A stretch of 64,000 nucleotides of DNA from Haloarcula amylovorans (lineage in GTDB: Archaea; Halobacteriota; Halobacteria; Halobacteriales; Haloarculaceae): contig NZ_SRIF01000002.1 of NCBI RefSeq assembly GCF_004681185.1, positions 372,001 to 436,000 of the forward strand, in the 5' to 3' direction. Below are positions 24,064 through 32,427 of this stretch, in pieces. The notes beneath the pieces were generated by a model that worked only from the letters and a program-made list of their open reading frames with translations, was not told the DNA's origin and did no database searches. Made by a program: the position numbers and the translations under genes. Positions within the stretch are counted from its first letter, which is position 1. Every line of letters begins with the position of its first letter.

Positions 24064-24705
24064 TTACAGCAGCGACCCGTCGTCAGTTCCGCTCTCGGTA
24101 GATGTCTGGTTCGGCTCGTTCGGTCCGTCAGTTTCCGTCTGGGTTTGGGTTTGGGTCTGGGTTTCCGTTTGCGTCTGCGTCTGAGTTTGCGTCTGGGTTT
24201 CCGTTTGTGTCTGCGTCTGAGTTTGCGTTTCCGTTTGCGTCTGCGTTTGGGTCTGCGTCTGCGTTTCCGTTTCAGTGGCCGTCTGGTTCTGTTCGTTCGG
24301 CTGGTTCAAGCTGTCGTTATCCGAGTCGTCGTTGTCCGGCTCGTTCGGCTGGTTCACGTCGCCGTCATCCGAATCGTCGTTTGAGTCATTCGCTTCGGTC
24401 GTGGACTGTTCGGACGTCTCGGTCGGCCCCGAGAGCAACGGTTCGTCGGTCCCCGTCGTCGGCTCCTGGGTGTCCGTCTCGGGGGCTTGCGTCGCCGTCG
24501 CTGGGTCGGTCGGCTCCGCCGAATCGGTCGACGCTGCCGGGGTTGCAGTCGACGGCGCTTGCGTGGCCGTCGGATCGGCAGGCTGTGTGGCCCCGTCGTC
24601 CGGCGTCCCGCCGATATCGGCATTTATCGACCCGACACCGACTGTCAGCACCAACCCACCGACGAACAGCAGGAACCCGAAGCCGAACAGGACTTTCTGG
24701 ATCAT
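24064..24705 (-). CDS. Membrane-anchored Thr/Gln/Glu repeat protein
   Basis: The 213-residue product has one N-terminal hydrophobic helix (about 3-25: Val-Leu-Phe-Gly-Phe-Gly-Phe-Leu-Leu-Phe-Val-Gly-Gly) that is a signal anchor. The remainder is low complexity. Residues 35-95 are Pro/Ala/Thr-rich, 95-135 have Asn/Asp/Pro units (Leu/Val-Asn-Gln-Pro-Asn-Glu), and 140-195 alternate Thr with Gln or Glu. The Thr density makes the outer part a candidate O-glycosylated stalk, as in haloarchaeal surface proteins. The coding DNA is correspondingly repetitive and prone to slippage. No catalytic domain is present. The frame has a good start and membrane anchor, so I take it as real. Confidence 0.65.
   Translation of the reverse strand: MIQKVLFGFGFLLFVGGLVLTVGVGSINADIGGTPDDGATQPADPTATQAPSTATPAASTDSAEPTDPATATQAPETDTQEPTTGTDEPLLSGPTETSEQSTTEANDSNDDSDDGDVNQPNEPDNDDSDNDSLNQPNEQNQTATETETQTQTQTQTQTETQTQTQTQTETQTQTQTQTQTETQTQTQTQTETDGPNEPNQTSTESGTDDGSLL
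24125..24275. repeat. Six-base coding microsatellite (Thr-Gln/Thr-Glu)
   Basis: About 25 successive six-base units of the form GTYTSS on the plus strand encode Thr-Gln and Thr-Glu on the minus strand. The third positions vary (GTCTGC, GTTTGC, GTTTCC, GTTTGG), so the tract is old or selected at protein level rather than a fresh expansion. Boundaries are approximate. Confidence 0.7.
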
Positions 24706-24975
24706 GTCACCGCCCCCTCGTCACGCGGCACTCTCGGTATGCGCTGGCGATGGTGACGGCGTGGTGAATCGACCTGCAGCGATCTCATAGATTCTGCTAT
24801 GTCTTCGTCGGTAATTATTATCGAGCCGCTAAGTCGGCGAAGCCGGGAGAACGGAATCGGTACAGTGTGTTTTCGGCGGTTTTCCGATTTGCGTCCGCTC
24901 GCCGGGGGCCACCACGAGCGGGCTTGTGCGATGCGTAACTAAGGGGGTCGACGTCAAAGGGTACGTAACTGCTAC

Positions 24976-26352
24976 ATGTCTCGCCCGTCGATCGCACGGT
25001 GGACGAACGATGACGCCCCGGCGAGTCGTCGAGAGTGGTCGTTGACCGTCGCCGGCGACACAACGTTCACCGATGCGACACAGCCGACCGTCGGCGAGGA
25101 CCTCCGGGCCGTCCTCGCCGACGCTGACCTCTCCGTAACGAACCTCGAAGCGCCGATCGCTGGCCGCGGATCGCCGATCTCGAAGTCCGGCCCGGTCAAC
25201 GAAGCCGTCGCCGAGACGCCCGAATTCGTCCGCGAGATGGGTTTCGACGCCGTCACGCTCGCCAACAACCACCTGATGGATATGGGCCCTGACGGGCTCG
25301 AACACACCGTCGAGCGATGCCAGGCGGAAGGGCTCGAAACCTGTGGCGTCGGCGAATCGCCGACCGACGCGCTCGACCCGCTTCGAACCGATGTCGCGGG
25401 GCAGTCGGTCGCGCTCGTCAACGTCTGCGAGCGCGAGTTCGGGGCCGCCGACCGTGGCGGTCCGGGGACGGCGTGGGTCGGCCACGACGACGCGACCAGA
25501 GTGGTCAGAGCGGCCGAGGAGACGGCAGATGTCGTCGTCGTAATCGCTCACGGTGGCATCGAGTACTTGCCGTTCCCGCCGCTGGGACACCAGCGCCGTC
25601 TCCGTTCGTTCGCCCGTACAGGTGCCGACCTCGTCGTCGGTCACCACCCGCACGTCCCACAGGGCTGGGAACGCTACGAGGGAACCCCGATCTGCTACAG
25701 CCTGGGGAACTTCCGGTACGACATCCCCGGCCGGACGAAAACCGAGTGGGGGCTGCTCGTCGACGCGACGTTCGCGGGCGAGACCCTCGCCTCCGTGGAC
25801 CTGCGACCGGTCGAGCGCCGCGACGACGCCGTGGCGTTCATGGGCGAGCGATGGGCAGTCGATGACCACCGTCCCTACTTCGAGCGCGTCTCGGAGATTA
25901 CGGCCGATAGAGACGCCCTGCAGGCGCATTGGCAGGAGCTTTCGGTCCGGATCTTCGAGCAGCGCTACGGGCGATGGCTGCGTATCGGCACCGGGAGCGA
26001 CCTCCTCTCGCTCATCCGCCACCCGCTTCAGTATCTGTACGGAGAGCGCCTCTGGAGCGGTGACGATCGCGAGCGAGAGCTGTTGACACTGTTGAACCTG
26101 GTCCGCAACGAGTCCCATCGCGACCTCATCGAGACGGCCATGAGCGCCAAGACCGACGATCGGCCGGACCTCCGAACTCCCGAGGTCCGTGAGACGGTTC
26201 GAGAGCTGTTAGCACAGACCGAGGACAAAACGGTATACGACCGTCCCTCGCCAGCGGCACAACTTTTCAGTGCCGCCTCCACGCGACTGCGTGAGTCAGT
26301 CACGCGAACCGGCAAACGGCTCCATCCGCGCTCCGTCTCCGACCGCCTGTGA
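24976..26352 (+). CDS. CapA-family protein (poly-gamma-glutamate/capsule synthesis type)
   Basis: The protein has 458 residues. Its first 290 follow the CapA metallophosphatase-like fold: Val-Ala-Gly-Asp-Thr at the start, Val-Thr-Asn-Leu-Glu-Ala-Pro-Ile, Leu-Ala-Asn-Asn-His-Leu-Met-Asp-Met-Gly, Ala-His-Gly-Gly-Ile-Glu-Tyr, and His-His-Pro-His-Val-Pro-Gln-Gly followed by Tyr-Ser-Leu-Gly-Asn-Phe. The C-terminal 160 residues are helical and specific to this type. No signal peptide is seen. CapA homologues are needed for anchoring or synthesising poly-gamma-glutamate in bacteria, but the fold is also common in archaeal surface loci where the polymer is unknown. Capsule or glycan-related phosphatase activity is the cautious reading. 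Confidence 0.87.
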   Translation: MSRPSIARWTNDDAPASRREWSLTVAGDTTFTDATQPTVGEDLRAVLADADLSVTNLEAPIAGRGSPISKSGPVNEAVAETPEFVREMGFDAVTLANNHLMDMGPDGLEHTVERCQAEGLETCGVGESPTDALDPLRTDVAGQSVALVNVCEREFGAADRGGPGTAWVGHDDATRVVRAAEETADVVVVIAHGGIEYLPFPPLGHQRRLRSFARTGADLVVGHHPHVPQGWERYEGTPICYSLGNFRYDIPGRTKTEWGLLVDATFAGETLASVDLRPVERRDDAVAFMGERWAVDDHRPYFERVSEITADRDALQAHWQELSVRIFEQRYGRWLRIGTGSDLLSLIRHPLQYLYGERLWSGDDRERELLTLLNLVRNESHRDLIETAMSAKTDDRPDLRTPEVRETVRELLAQTEDKTVYDRPSPAAQLFSAASTRLRESVTRTGKRLHPRSVSDRL

Positions 26353-26397
26353 ATGGATGACAGACCATAACAGGTCTCTAAGCGCTCGATTAGCGGC

Positions 26398-26407
26398 CTC
26401 ATATATA
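26398..26407 (+). promoter_or_regulatory. TATA box of the propeller-LamG lipoprotein gene
   Basis: CTCATATATAGGG is centred about 33 bases before the ATG at 26437, which is consistent with a leaderless or near-leaderless transcript. Confidence 0.5.
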
Positions 26408-26436
26408 GGGGGAGATGGGGAGACTACTAGAACGAA

Positions 26437-28224
26437 ATGAGTGATGACTCCACTGAGCGGTCACAGACCGTGACACGGCGACGCATGCTCGCAGCGCTCT
26501 CGTCTGTGGGCGCTGCCGGTATCGCCGGCTGTGACGGGCTCAGTTCCTCGCCGGAGACACCCGAGAACGGTACTGCCCCCGCAACCGATTCGGCCGCCAC
26601 CGGCACCGAGACGGGCACCGACGCCCAGAGCAAAGCAGTATACAGCGGTGAGACGATTCCGCCCACCTCCTACGACGACCTCGCGAGCCAAGCGCCGACC
26701 ACGGCCGCGCCCGCGGGCGAGGTAACGAACCCAGTCCTGACAGCCGACGACGTCACCGACTTCGGTCGTGCCGACTACGTCGCGGACCCCTACATGTTCC
26801 GCGAGGAGGGGAACTGGCACCTCTTCTTCGAAGTGGTCAACAAGAACCGCTCGCCCGACGCGGCTATCGGCCACGCCAGTAGTAAGGACGGCTTGGACTG
26901 GCAGTACACCGGAATCGTCTTAGAGAAGAGCAACCACACGTCCTATCCGTTCATCTGGAAGTGGCAGGGCGAGTACTACATGCTTCCGCCGACGGGCAAG
27001 TCCGTCGAACTCTGGCACGCGAAGGACTTCCCGACGGGGTGGGAGCGGAAAGGGACCCTCATCGAGAAGGAGTACTTCACGCACGACCCGGTAATATTCC
27101 GCTACAACGACCGCTGGTGGCTGTTCACCTCCCGCGAGAACAAGGACGTGATGGCGTTCCATTCGAAGGAACTCACCGCCTCGACGGACGCCTGGACGCC
27201 CCACGCCGCCAACCCGGTCGTCGAGGACCGACAGTGGGCTGCCCGACAGGGCGGTCGCCCGGTCGTCATCAACGATACTCCCCACCTGTTCTTACAGGAC
27301 GTCGAGTACGAGTACGGTGACAAGATCCGCGCGTTCACGGTGAACGAACTGACCACAGACGCCTACAGTGACAAAGAGGCCGCTCACTCCCCGGTCGTCA
27401 CTGGCTTCGGGAGCGGGTGGAACGCCATCAAGATGCACCACTACGACCCGTGGGCACTCGGTAACGACAACGGCTGGCGCTGTGCAGTCGACGGCGCGTT
27501 CGACGACTCCGGCGACGGCGTCGAGTGGAGCATCGGCATCTTCGACGCGCCGAACCTCCCGAAGCCAAACAAGCAGTCGATCCCCTACGACCCGAAGAAG
27601 ACGAGCGGCTACTTCCGCCTCGACGGGAAATCGACCGTGGCCGTCGACGACTCCGGTAATCAGAACCACGGGATGGTCCGCGGCGCGAAGCCGACCGACG
27701 TGGGGAACTGCAAGGGCCGGCGCTTCGAGAAAGAACGCGACCGCGTCGTCTTCCCGACGCAGTTCGACGGCCTCGACTCGGACGCGTTCACGCTGTTCTT
27801 CCGCGGCAAACTTCGCTCGACAAAGGAACCGCAGGCGCTGTTCGACTACACTTCCCGGCACATCAAGCGCCGACTCGCAGTTCGGTTCGACCCCGGGGCG
27901 AACGGCTGGAAGTTCGATTTCACCGGGACCGACGGGCAGACCCGGCCGGGCGTCGAAGCCTCCGTTTCGACCGACAAGCCGTTCCAGCTCGCGGTGGCCT
28001 ACAAGCAAGGCGACGGCTATCGCATCTTCCAAGACGGGAAAGAACTCACGCAGGCCCGCGACGTGGGTGGCATGTTCCACGAGGTCTGTCTCCCCGTGTT
28101 GGGATCGACGCTCCCCGGACAGTACCCCTGGAAGGGTGATATCTCGCACTTCGGCGTCTTCGACGAGGCGCTCACCGAGAAGGACCTCTCTTCGTTCACC
28201 TCGTCAGTCTGTTCCTCGCAGTAA
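26437..28224 (+). CDS. Tat lipoprotein with GH43-like propeller and LamG-like domain
   Basis: The 595-residue protein has a Tat lipobox (Arg-Arg-Arg-Met-Leu near 14-18, then Ile-Ala-Gly-Cys), so it is exported folded and lipid-anchored. A Thr/Glu-rich linker leads to a five-bladed propeller-like region (about 95-390). Repeated blade motifs include Ala-Asp-Pro-Tyr-Met-Phe-Arg-Glu-Glu-Gly-Asn-Trp-His-Leu-Phe-Phe-Glu and His-Asp-Pro-Val-Ile-Phe-Arg-Tyr-Asn. This resembles GH43/GH32-like enzymes and glucosamine inositolphosphorylceramide transferase domains. Residues 400-585 look like a concanavalin/LamG lectin (Val-Ala-Val-Asp-Asp-Ser-Gly-Asn-Gln-Asn-His-Gly). It probably binds and hydrolyses or remodels surface polysaccharide outside the cell. 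Substrate unknown. Confidence 0.83.
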   Translation: MSDDSTERSQTVTRRRMLAALSSVGAAGIAGCDGLSSSPETPENGTAPATDSAATGTETGTDAQSKAVYSGETIPPTSYDDLASQAPTTAAPAGEVTNPVLTADDVTDFGRADYVADPYMFREEGNWHLFFEVVNKNRSPDAAIGHASSKDGLDWQYTGIVLEKSNHTSYPFIWKWQGEYYMLPPTGKSVELWHAKDFPTGWERKGTLIEKEYFTHDPVIFRYNDRWWLFTSRENKDVMAFHSKELTASTDAWTPHAANPVVEDRQWAARQGGRPVVINDTPHLFLQDVEYEYGDKIRAFTVNELTTDAYSDKEAAHSPVVTGFGSGWNAIKMHHYDPWALGNDNGWRCAVDGAFDDSGDGVEWSIGIFDAPNLPKPNKQSIPYDPKKTSGYFRLDGKSTVAVDDSGNQNHGMVRGAKPTDVGNCKGRRFEKERDRVVFPTQFDGLDSDAFTLFFRGKLRSTKEPQALFDYTSRHIKRRLAVRFDPGANGWKFDFTGTDGQTRPGVEASVSTDKPFQLAVAYKQGDGYRIFQDGKELTQARDVGGMFHEVCLPVLGSTLPGQYPWKGDISHFGVFDEALTEKDLSSFTSSVCSSQ

Positions 28225-28436
28225 GCCGTTCGTCGTACCACCGGAATCGATTGCCGAAACCTACGTCACGTCTCGATCCGATTCGCGGTCAGAAACCGCA
28301 CGAAAAAACCTAGTACCACCTATTTTCCGAGATAGCGCTATCTGAGGACGCCCCCACGGATTACCGAATTAGTCAGCGAAAAACGTGGCGTCGCCGTAGC
28401 GTCGACAGATATGAGTACTCGGTATCTGGGGGCGAA

Positions 28437-29366
28437 GTGGTCGTGAGCACGCAAAATACAGGCGTCGACGCCAGGCAGTTCATCGCCAATCTCCGAGCGT
28501 TTCGCTACCGGGAGCTGATGATGGTCTCTGCGACGCTGGCCGTCGTCGCCGGGTCGGTCGTTTTCTTCCCGGGCGTCGAGAACGTCACCCAGGGACTCCA
28601 GTCGAACGTCTCGGGGACGTTGCTCGCCCTGTTCGTCGTCGTCGCCGTCGGCGCTGGCGCGGTCAAGGGGATGATCGGCTTTGGATACTCGCTCATCACG
28701 ACGCCCATCTTCGCATCCGTCATCGACCCGACGCTCGCGGTGGTCGTCCTCGCGATCCCACCGTGGATGATAAACATGTTTCAGGTCGGCGAGACCGACA
28801 CCGGACTCGAATTCGTTCGCCGGGAGTGGGCGCTGTTGTCGCTCGCCGTCGTCGGGGCTGTCGTCGGCGTCACCTTCCTCGCGGAGTTCAGTACCGGCCC
28901 GATCGTCCCGTTCCTCATCGGTCTCGTTATCTTCGGCTACGTCCTCTTTCAGGTCTTTCAGAACTTCGTGACTATCGAGGGTGCCCACCACCCGGTTGCA
29001 CTCAGTGTCACCGGGTTCCTCGAAGGGTTCCTGCTCGCCGTTGCCAACCTCGGACCGCTCTTGCCCGCGTACTTCCACACCTTCGAGCGCGACGTCGACC
29101 GCTACATCGGCGGGTTGTCGATGGTGCTCGCGACGATCTTCACCGTCCGAATCCTGCAGATGGTCTTTTTCACCGACCTCATGACGACCTATCGACTCTG
29201 GCTGGGTTCGGTCATCGCCGTCGTCACCGTCGTCGGGCTGCTTCTGGGGACGTACTTGCGACGGCTGGAGTTCGACGAGGAGACGTTCAACTGGTTCGTC
29301 GTCGCCCTCCTCTTCGTCATCACGCTCAACATCTTCCGGAACACGATTCCGGCCCTGTTCTTCTGA
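28437..29366 (+). CDS. TauE/SafE-family membrane permease
   Basis: The start is GTG at 28437; a second GTG at 28443 is equally possible. About eight TM helices are visible. The first family repeat is Ala-Gly-Ala-Val-Lys-Gly-Met-Ile-Gly-Phe-Gly-Tyr, the typical TauE/SafE Lys-Gly-x-x-Gly-x-Gly motif, and the second is Thr-Gly-Phe-Leu-Glu-Gly-Phe-Leu. The family exports or imports sulfite, sulfoacetate, taurine-derived and other small organic anions. A 60-residue N-terminal extension with one extra helix precedes the core. In a polysaccharide region the anion could relate to sulfated sugars, but nothing in the sequence fixes the substrate. Confidence 0.85.
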   Translation: MVVSTQNTGVDARQFIANLRAFRYRELMMVSATLAVVAGSVVFFPGVENVTQGLQSNVSGTLLALFVVVAVGAGAVKGMIGFGYSLITTPIFASVIDPTLAVVVLAIPPWMINMFQVGETDTGLEFVRREWALLSLAVVGAVVGVTFLAEFSTGPIVPFLIGLVIFGYVLFQVFQNFVTIEGAHHPVALSVTGFLEGFLLAVANLGPLLPAYFHTFERDVDRYIGGLSMVLATIFTVRILQMVFFTDLMTTYRLWLGSVIAVVTVVGLLLGTYLRRLEFDEETFNWFVVALLFVITLNIFRNTIPALFF

Positions 29367-29472
29367 GCGCTTGGGGACGGTCGCCGTTCGAGCGGTGACA
29401 GACTGGCTCCAGACGACCGCGCATCGAGACCGGTGAAAAAATTCGGCGAGGGTTACACGGTCTGTCTCGTCG

Positions 29473-31035
29473 TTATCGCGCGCTCAGATACGCCTGCAGC
29501 GCGGCCAGTCCCGAGCGGTTCTCCTCGGCGTAGGGCTCGATGTACTGGCCGAACCGGCTGACCGGTTCCGGCAGCGAGTCGAGCAAGTCGACGACCTCCG
29601 AGAGGTGCATCGCGCCGGTCAGAACCGTCGCCATGCCGAAGACGAGCAGCCCGACGGGCGGGACGACCGCCAGCGCTAGATACGTGTTCTGGATGAGGAG
29701 CGAGAGCCCGACGATGGGCGCGGCCCCGATGAGCGTCGTCGCCAGCACCCGAGCGCCGCGGAAGTCACCGAACGGTTCGTACCCCAGTGCGCGAGCGCCG
29801 AAGACGTGGGCAAGCGGGAGCGCGGCGTAGCCGGTAGTCGTGGCGACGGCTGCCCCGTACATCCCGTACATCGGGATGAGCACCATGTTCAGGACGAAGT
29901 TCAGCCCCGCAGCGATCCCGGTCACGAGTATCAGTATCCGCATCTCGCCTTTGGCGTAGCTGATGGCGAAGACGGGTCGGCCGACGGCGTAGAACAGCGT
30001 CCCCGGGATCAACAGCAGGAGCGGTTCGACGGCCGCCTGTCCTTCATCACCGAGATACAGCGGGACGAAATCGTACGCGAGCGCTGCGAGTCCGATAGAC
30101 AGCAACAGGGATAGGAGCGTCGTGTAGCGGACGACGCGGTGTGAGATCGCGTTGATCTTCTCGATGCGGTCGTTGGCCCAGTAGTCCGAGACGGCCTGGA
30201 CCATCACGCTCTGGACCGACCGCGGCAGTATCCACAGGAGTTGGACGATGACGAGCGCTCCCTTGTAGACGCCGACGGTGCTGCTATCGGCGAGGAAGTA
30301 CTCGAGCATCAGGACGTCCACGTGGATGAGCGACTGCATGAGGAAGTGATAGACGATGGAGTTGTGGTTAAAACTCGCCAGCTCCCACTTCGGGAAGTCG
30401 GAGGGGAGCGGTTCGAGGACGTGTTTTATTGAGAGTTCGCGGGCCACCGCGACGCTTGCGATGACGATGACGCTCCCGCTAGCGAGTATCTCTCCCATGA
30501 GGACGCCCTCGACGCCGTAGCCAAACCACGCGAACGCGATGGCAAACACGCCGAAGAGCACCTTGTGAGCCACCCGAATCGGCTCGGAGAGATGTTCGAG
30601 CTTCAGCCCCATGAGTGCTCGGCGGACGTACGAGCGGAACTGTGCAACGACGGCGAGCACCGCGAGCAGGTAGAAGTACCCGGTGTACTCCGGGCCGAGC
30701 GCGCTGGCGACGAGCCCGCTCCTGGCCGCGAGGACGAGCGCACCGGCGGCGACGGCAGCCAGCATCGTGGCGAGCCGGAAGAAGTACGAGAAGACGTGTT
30801 CTTCCCAGTGTGGGTCCTCACGGGTCTCTGAGAGGAACTTTCTGGACCCGCCGTTGATACCGGCACTGACCAGTATCATCAGCAGGCCGAAGACGGCCAT
30901 CACCGTCCCCCACTCCCCGTAGGTCCCCGCGCCGAGCAGACGGAACAGCAGCGGCGTGATGAAGATGGAAACGAAGATGATCGCGAGGCGCGAACCGGCT
31001 ACCGAGAGGAATGCGGTGAATGTGTTTCGCTCCAC
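29473..31035 (-). CDS. Polysaccharide flippase, Wzx/MOP superfamily
   Basis: This 520-residue membrane protein has about 14 hydrophobic segments, the number usual for Wzx-type flippases. The first begins Phe-Leu-Ser-Val-Ala-Gly-Ser-Arg-Leu-Ala-Ile-Ile, like other polysaccharide-export MOP proteins, and cytoplasmic loops are rich in Lys/Arg (Lys-Phe-Leu-Ser-Glu-Thr-Arg-Glu-Asp). It would move lipid-linked glycan from the inner to the outer face of the membrane. It completes the machinery made by the glycosyltransferases to the left and lies just downstream of the sugar-nucleotide gene on the same strand (48-base gap), so the two are probably one operon. Confidence 0.9.
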   Translation of the reverse strand: MERNTFTAFLSVAGSRLAIIFVSIFITPLLFRLLGAGTYGEWGTVMAVFGLLMILVSAGINGGSRKFLSETREDPHWEEHVFSYFFRLATMLAAVAAGALVLAARSGLVASALGPEYTGYFYLLAVLAVVAQFRSYVRRALMGLKLEHLSEPIRVAHKVLFGVFAIAFAWFGYGVEGVLMGEILASGSVIVIASVAVARELSIKHVLEPLPSDFPKWELASFNHNSIVYHFLMQSLIHVDVLMLEYFLADSSTVGVYKGALVIVQLLWILPRSVQSVMVQAVSDYWANDRIEKINAISHRVVRYTTLLSLLLSIGLAALAYDFVPLYLGDEGQAAVEPLLLLIPGTLFYAVGRPVFAISYAKGEMRILILVTGIAAGLNFVLNMVLIPMYGMYGAAVATTTGYAALPLAHVFGARALGYEPFGDFRGARVLATTLIGAAPIVGLSLLIQNTYLALAVVPPVGLLVFGMATVLTGAMHLSEVVDLLDSLPEPVSRFGQYIEPYAEENRSGLAALQAYLSAR

Positions 31036-31083
31036 CGTTAGCCCTCCGGGTGTGTCGTGTTCGGTCTCGATACCGTGGCTATC

Positions 31084-32265
31084 TCAGCGGTCACAGCGAA
31101 CCCGTTCCTTCGGTTCGATTATCGTTCCGGTCGAGAGCTTCACGCCCGCGTCGAGCGTCGTGTCCGCGCCGGTCTGGACGCCGTCGCCGAGGACGACGCC
31201 GAAGGCCGCTCGACCGGTCGAGACCCGGTCGCCTTTCACCGTGAGTTCGACCGGGTCGTCATCGTCGCTGCCGTTCCGGACGGCTGTTTCGGCACCTAGC
31301 TGGCAGTCAGTCCCGAAGACGCTGTCGCGGACAGTCGAGTCGCGGCCGACGGTCGTCCCGGCCATGAGAACGCTGTTTTCGATCACCGCGTCGCCGCCGA
31401 TTTCGGTGTCACGTCCCAGTAGTGTCGGCCCGCGAACGGTCGCTGCCGGGCCGACGGTAGCACTCGATTCGACGACGACCGGGCCCGTCACCGTCGCGTC
31501 CCGAGCGACGGTCGCGCCCGGCTCGACGACCACGTCGCCCTCGATGGTCGCATCCGCGTGGACGTCGCCGTCGAGACTGCGACGCCGCCGACCGACGTGT
31601 CGCTCGTTGGCTTCCAGCAGTTCCCACGGACGGCCGACGTCCAGCCAGTCGTCGATGACGACGGGCGTGACGTCGTGCTCGTCGATGACGTGGTTGAGCG
31701 CGTCGGTGAGCTCGCGCTCGCCCCGTTCGCTCTCGGTCACGTTGAGCGCCTCGCGGGCGGCGGCGGGGAAAACGTACGCCCCGGCGTTGACGAGGTCACT
31801 CGGCGGCTGGGTGGGCTTCTCTATGAGACTGCTGACCGTCCCGTCGTCGGTCATCACGACGCCGTAATTCGACGGCGTTTCGACACGCGTGCAGGCGATC
31901 GACGGCGCGCTCTCGAAAAGGCGTGCGAGCGCGTCGGGTTCGTAGACGTTGTCGCCGTTGAGTACGGCGAACGGACCGTCGAGGTGTTCCCGTGCGGCCA
32001 CGACGGCGTCGGCCGTGCCCTGTTGCTCTCGCTGTCGTGCGTAGCGGATCGGCGCGCCGTCGACGCGGTCACCGAGGTGAGATTTCACCTGCGCTCCCTC
32101 GTAGCCCACGACGACGATTACCTCGTCAGCGCCGGCCGAGACGGCAGTCCGAGCGACATGCTCGACCAGCGGTTTCCCGCCGACGGTGAGCATCGGCTTG
32201 GGCCGCTGTGCTGTCAGCGGCCGCATCCGCGTCCCTTCTCCGGCGGCCAATATGACGACTTGCAT
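31084..32265 (-). CDS. Bifunctional sugar-1-phosphate nucleotidylyltransferase/acetyltransferase-like protein
   Basis: Residues 1-225 form the nucleotidylyltransferase domain, with Leu-Ala-Ala-Gly-Glu-Gly-Thr-Arg-Met-Arg-Pro-Leu-Thr near the N-terminus, Lys-Pro-Met-Leu, Gln-Gly-Thr-Ala-Asp-Ala, Asn-Gly-Asp-Asn, Glu-Lys-Pro and Asn-Ala-Gly-Ala-Tyr-Val. Residues 235-390 are left-handed beta-helix hexapeptides (Ala-Thr-Ile-Glu-Gly-Asp-Val-Val-Val-Glu-Pro). This matches archaeal GlmU/AglF-like enzymes that make UDP-GlcNAc or dTDP/UDP-glucose. Whether the C-terminal part acetylates or only oligomerises the enzyme cannot be told. A TTATTAT box at 32299-32305 is centred 37 bases before the start. 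It supplies activated sugar for the cluster. Confidence 0.88.
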   Translation of the reverse strand: MQVVILAAGEGTRMRPLTAQRPKPMLTVGGKPLVEHVARTAVSAGADEVIVVVGYEGAQVKSHLGDRVDGAPIRYARQREQQGTADAVVAAREHLDGPFAVLNGDNVYEPDALARLFESAPSIACTRVETPSNYGVVMTDDGTVSSLIEKPTQPPSDLVNAGAYVFPAAAREALNVTESERGERELTDALNHVIDEHDVTPVVIDDWLDVGRPWELLEANERHVGRRRRSLDGDVHADATIEGDVVVEPGATVARDATVTGPVVVESSATVGPAATVRGPTLLGRDTEIGGDAVIENSVLMAGTTVGRDSTVRDSVFGTDCQLGAETAVRNGSDDDDPVELTVKGDRVSTGRAAFGVVLGDGVQTGADTTLDAGVKLSTGTIIEPKERVRCDR

Positions 32266-32298
32266 TGCTCTTGTCGCGTCCTTCTTTCCCTGACCGTG

Positions 32299-32305
32299 TT
32301 ATTAT
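32299..32305 (-). promoter_or_regulatory. TATA box of the nucleotidylyltransferase-flippase unit
   Basis: TTATTAT on the plus strand (ATAATAA on the coding strand) is centred 37 bases before the start codon at 32265. Confidence 0.45.
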
Positions 32306-32427
32306 ACGCGAGCTAAGTGAACGCCGGCCGAAACCGGGGCGTACGAACCTGGAGCGAGCCGGAACCACCAGACGGCGCGATTCCCCGCTTAGCGCCTGCA
32401 TAACTAACCAGTCAGGTACGTTACAGA

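Noticed and set aside
24125-24275. CRISPR-like periodicity
   Set aside because: The period is only six bases, there are no spacers, and no cas genes are nearby. It is a coding repeat.
24102-24767. Ser/Phe-rich plus-strand frames opposite the Thr/Gln repeat gene
   Set aside because: The minus-strand frame has a natural start, a signal anchor and an ordered series of low-complexity blocks. The plus frames are its repetitive mirror.
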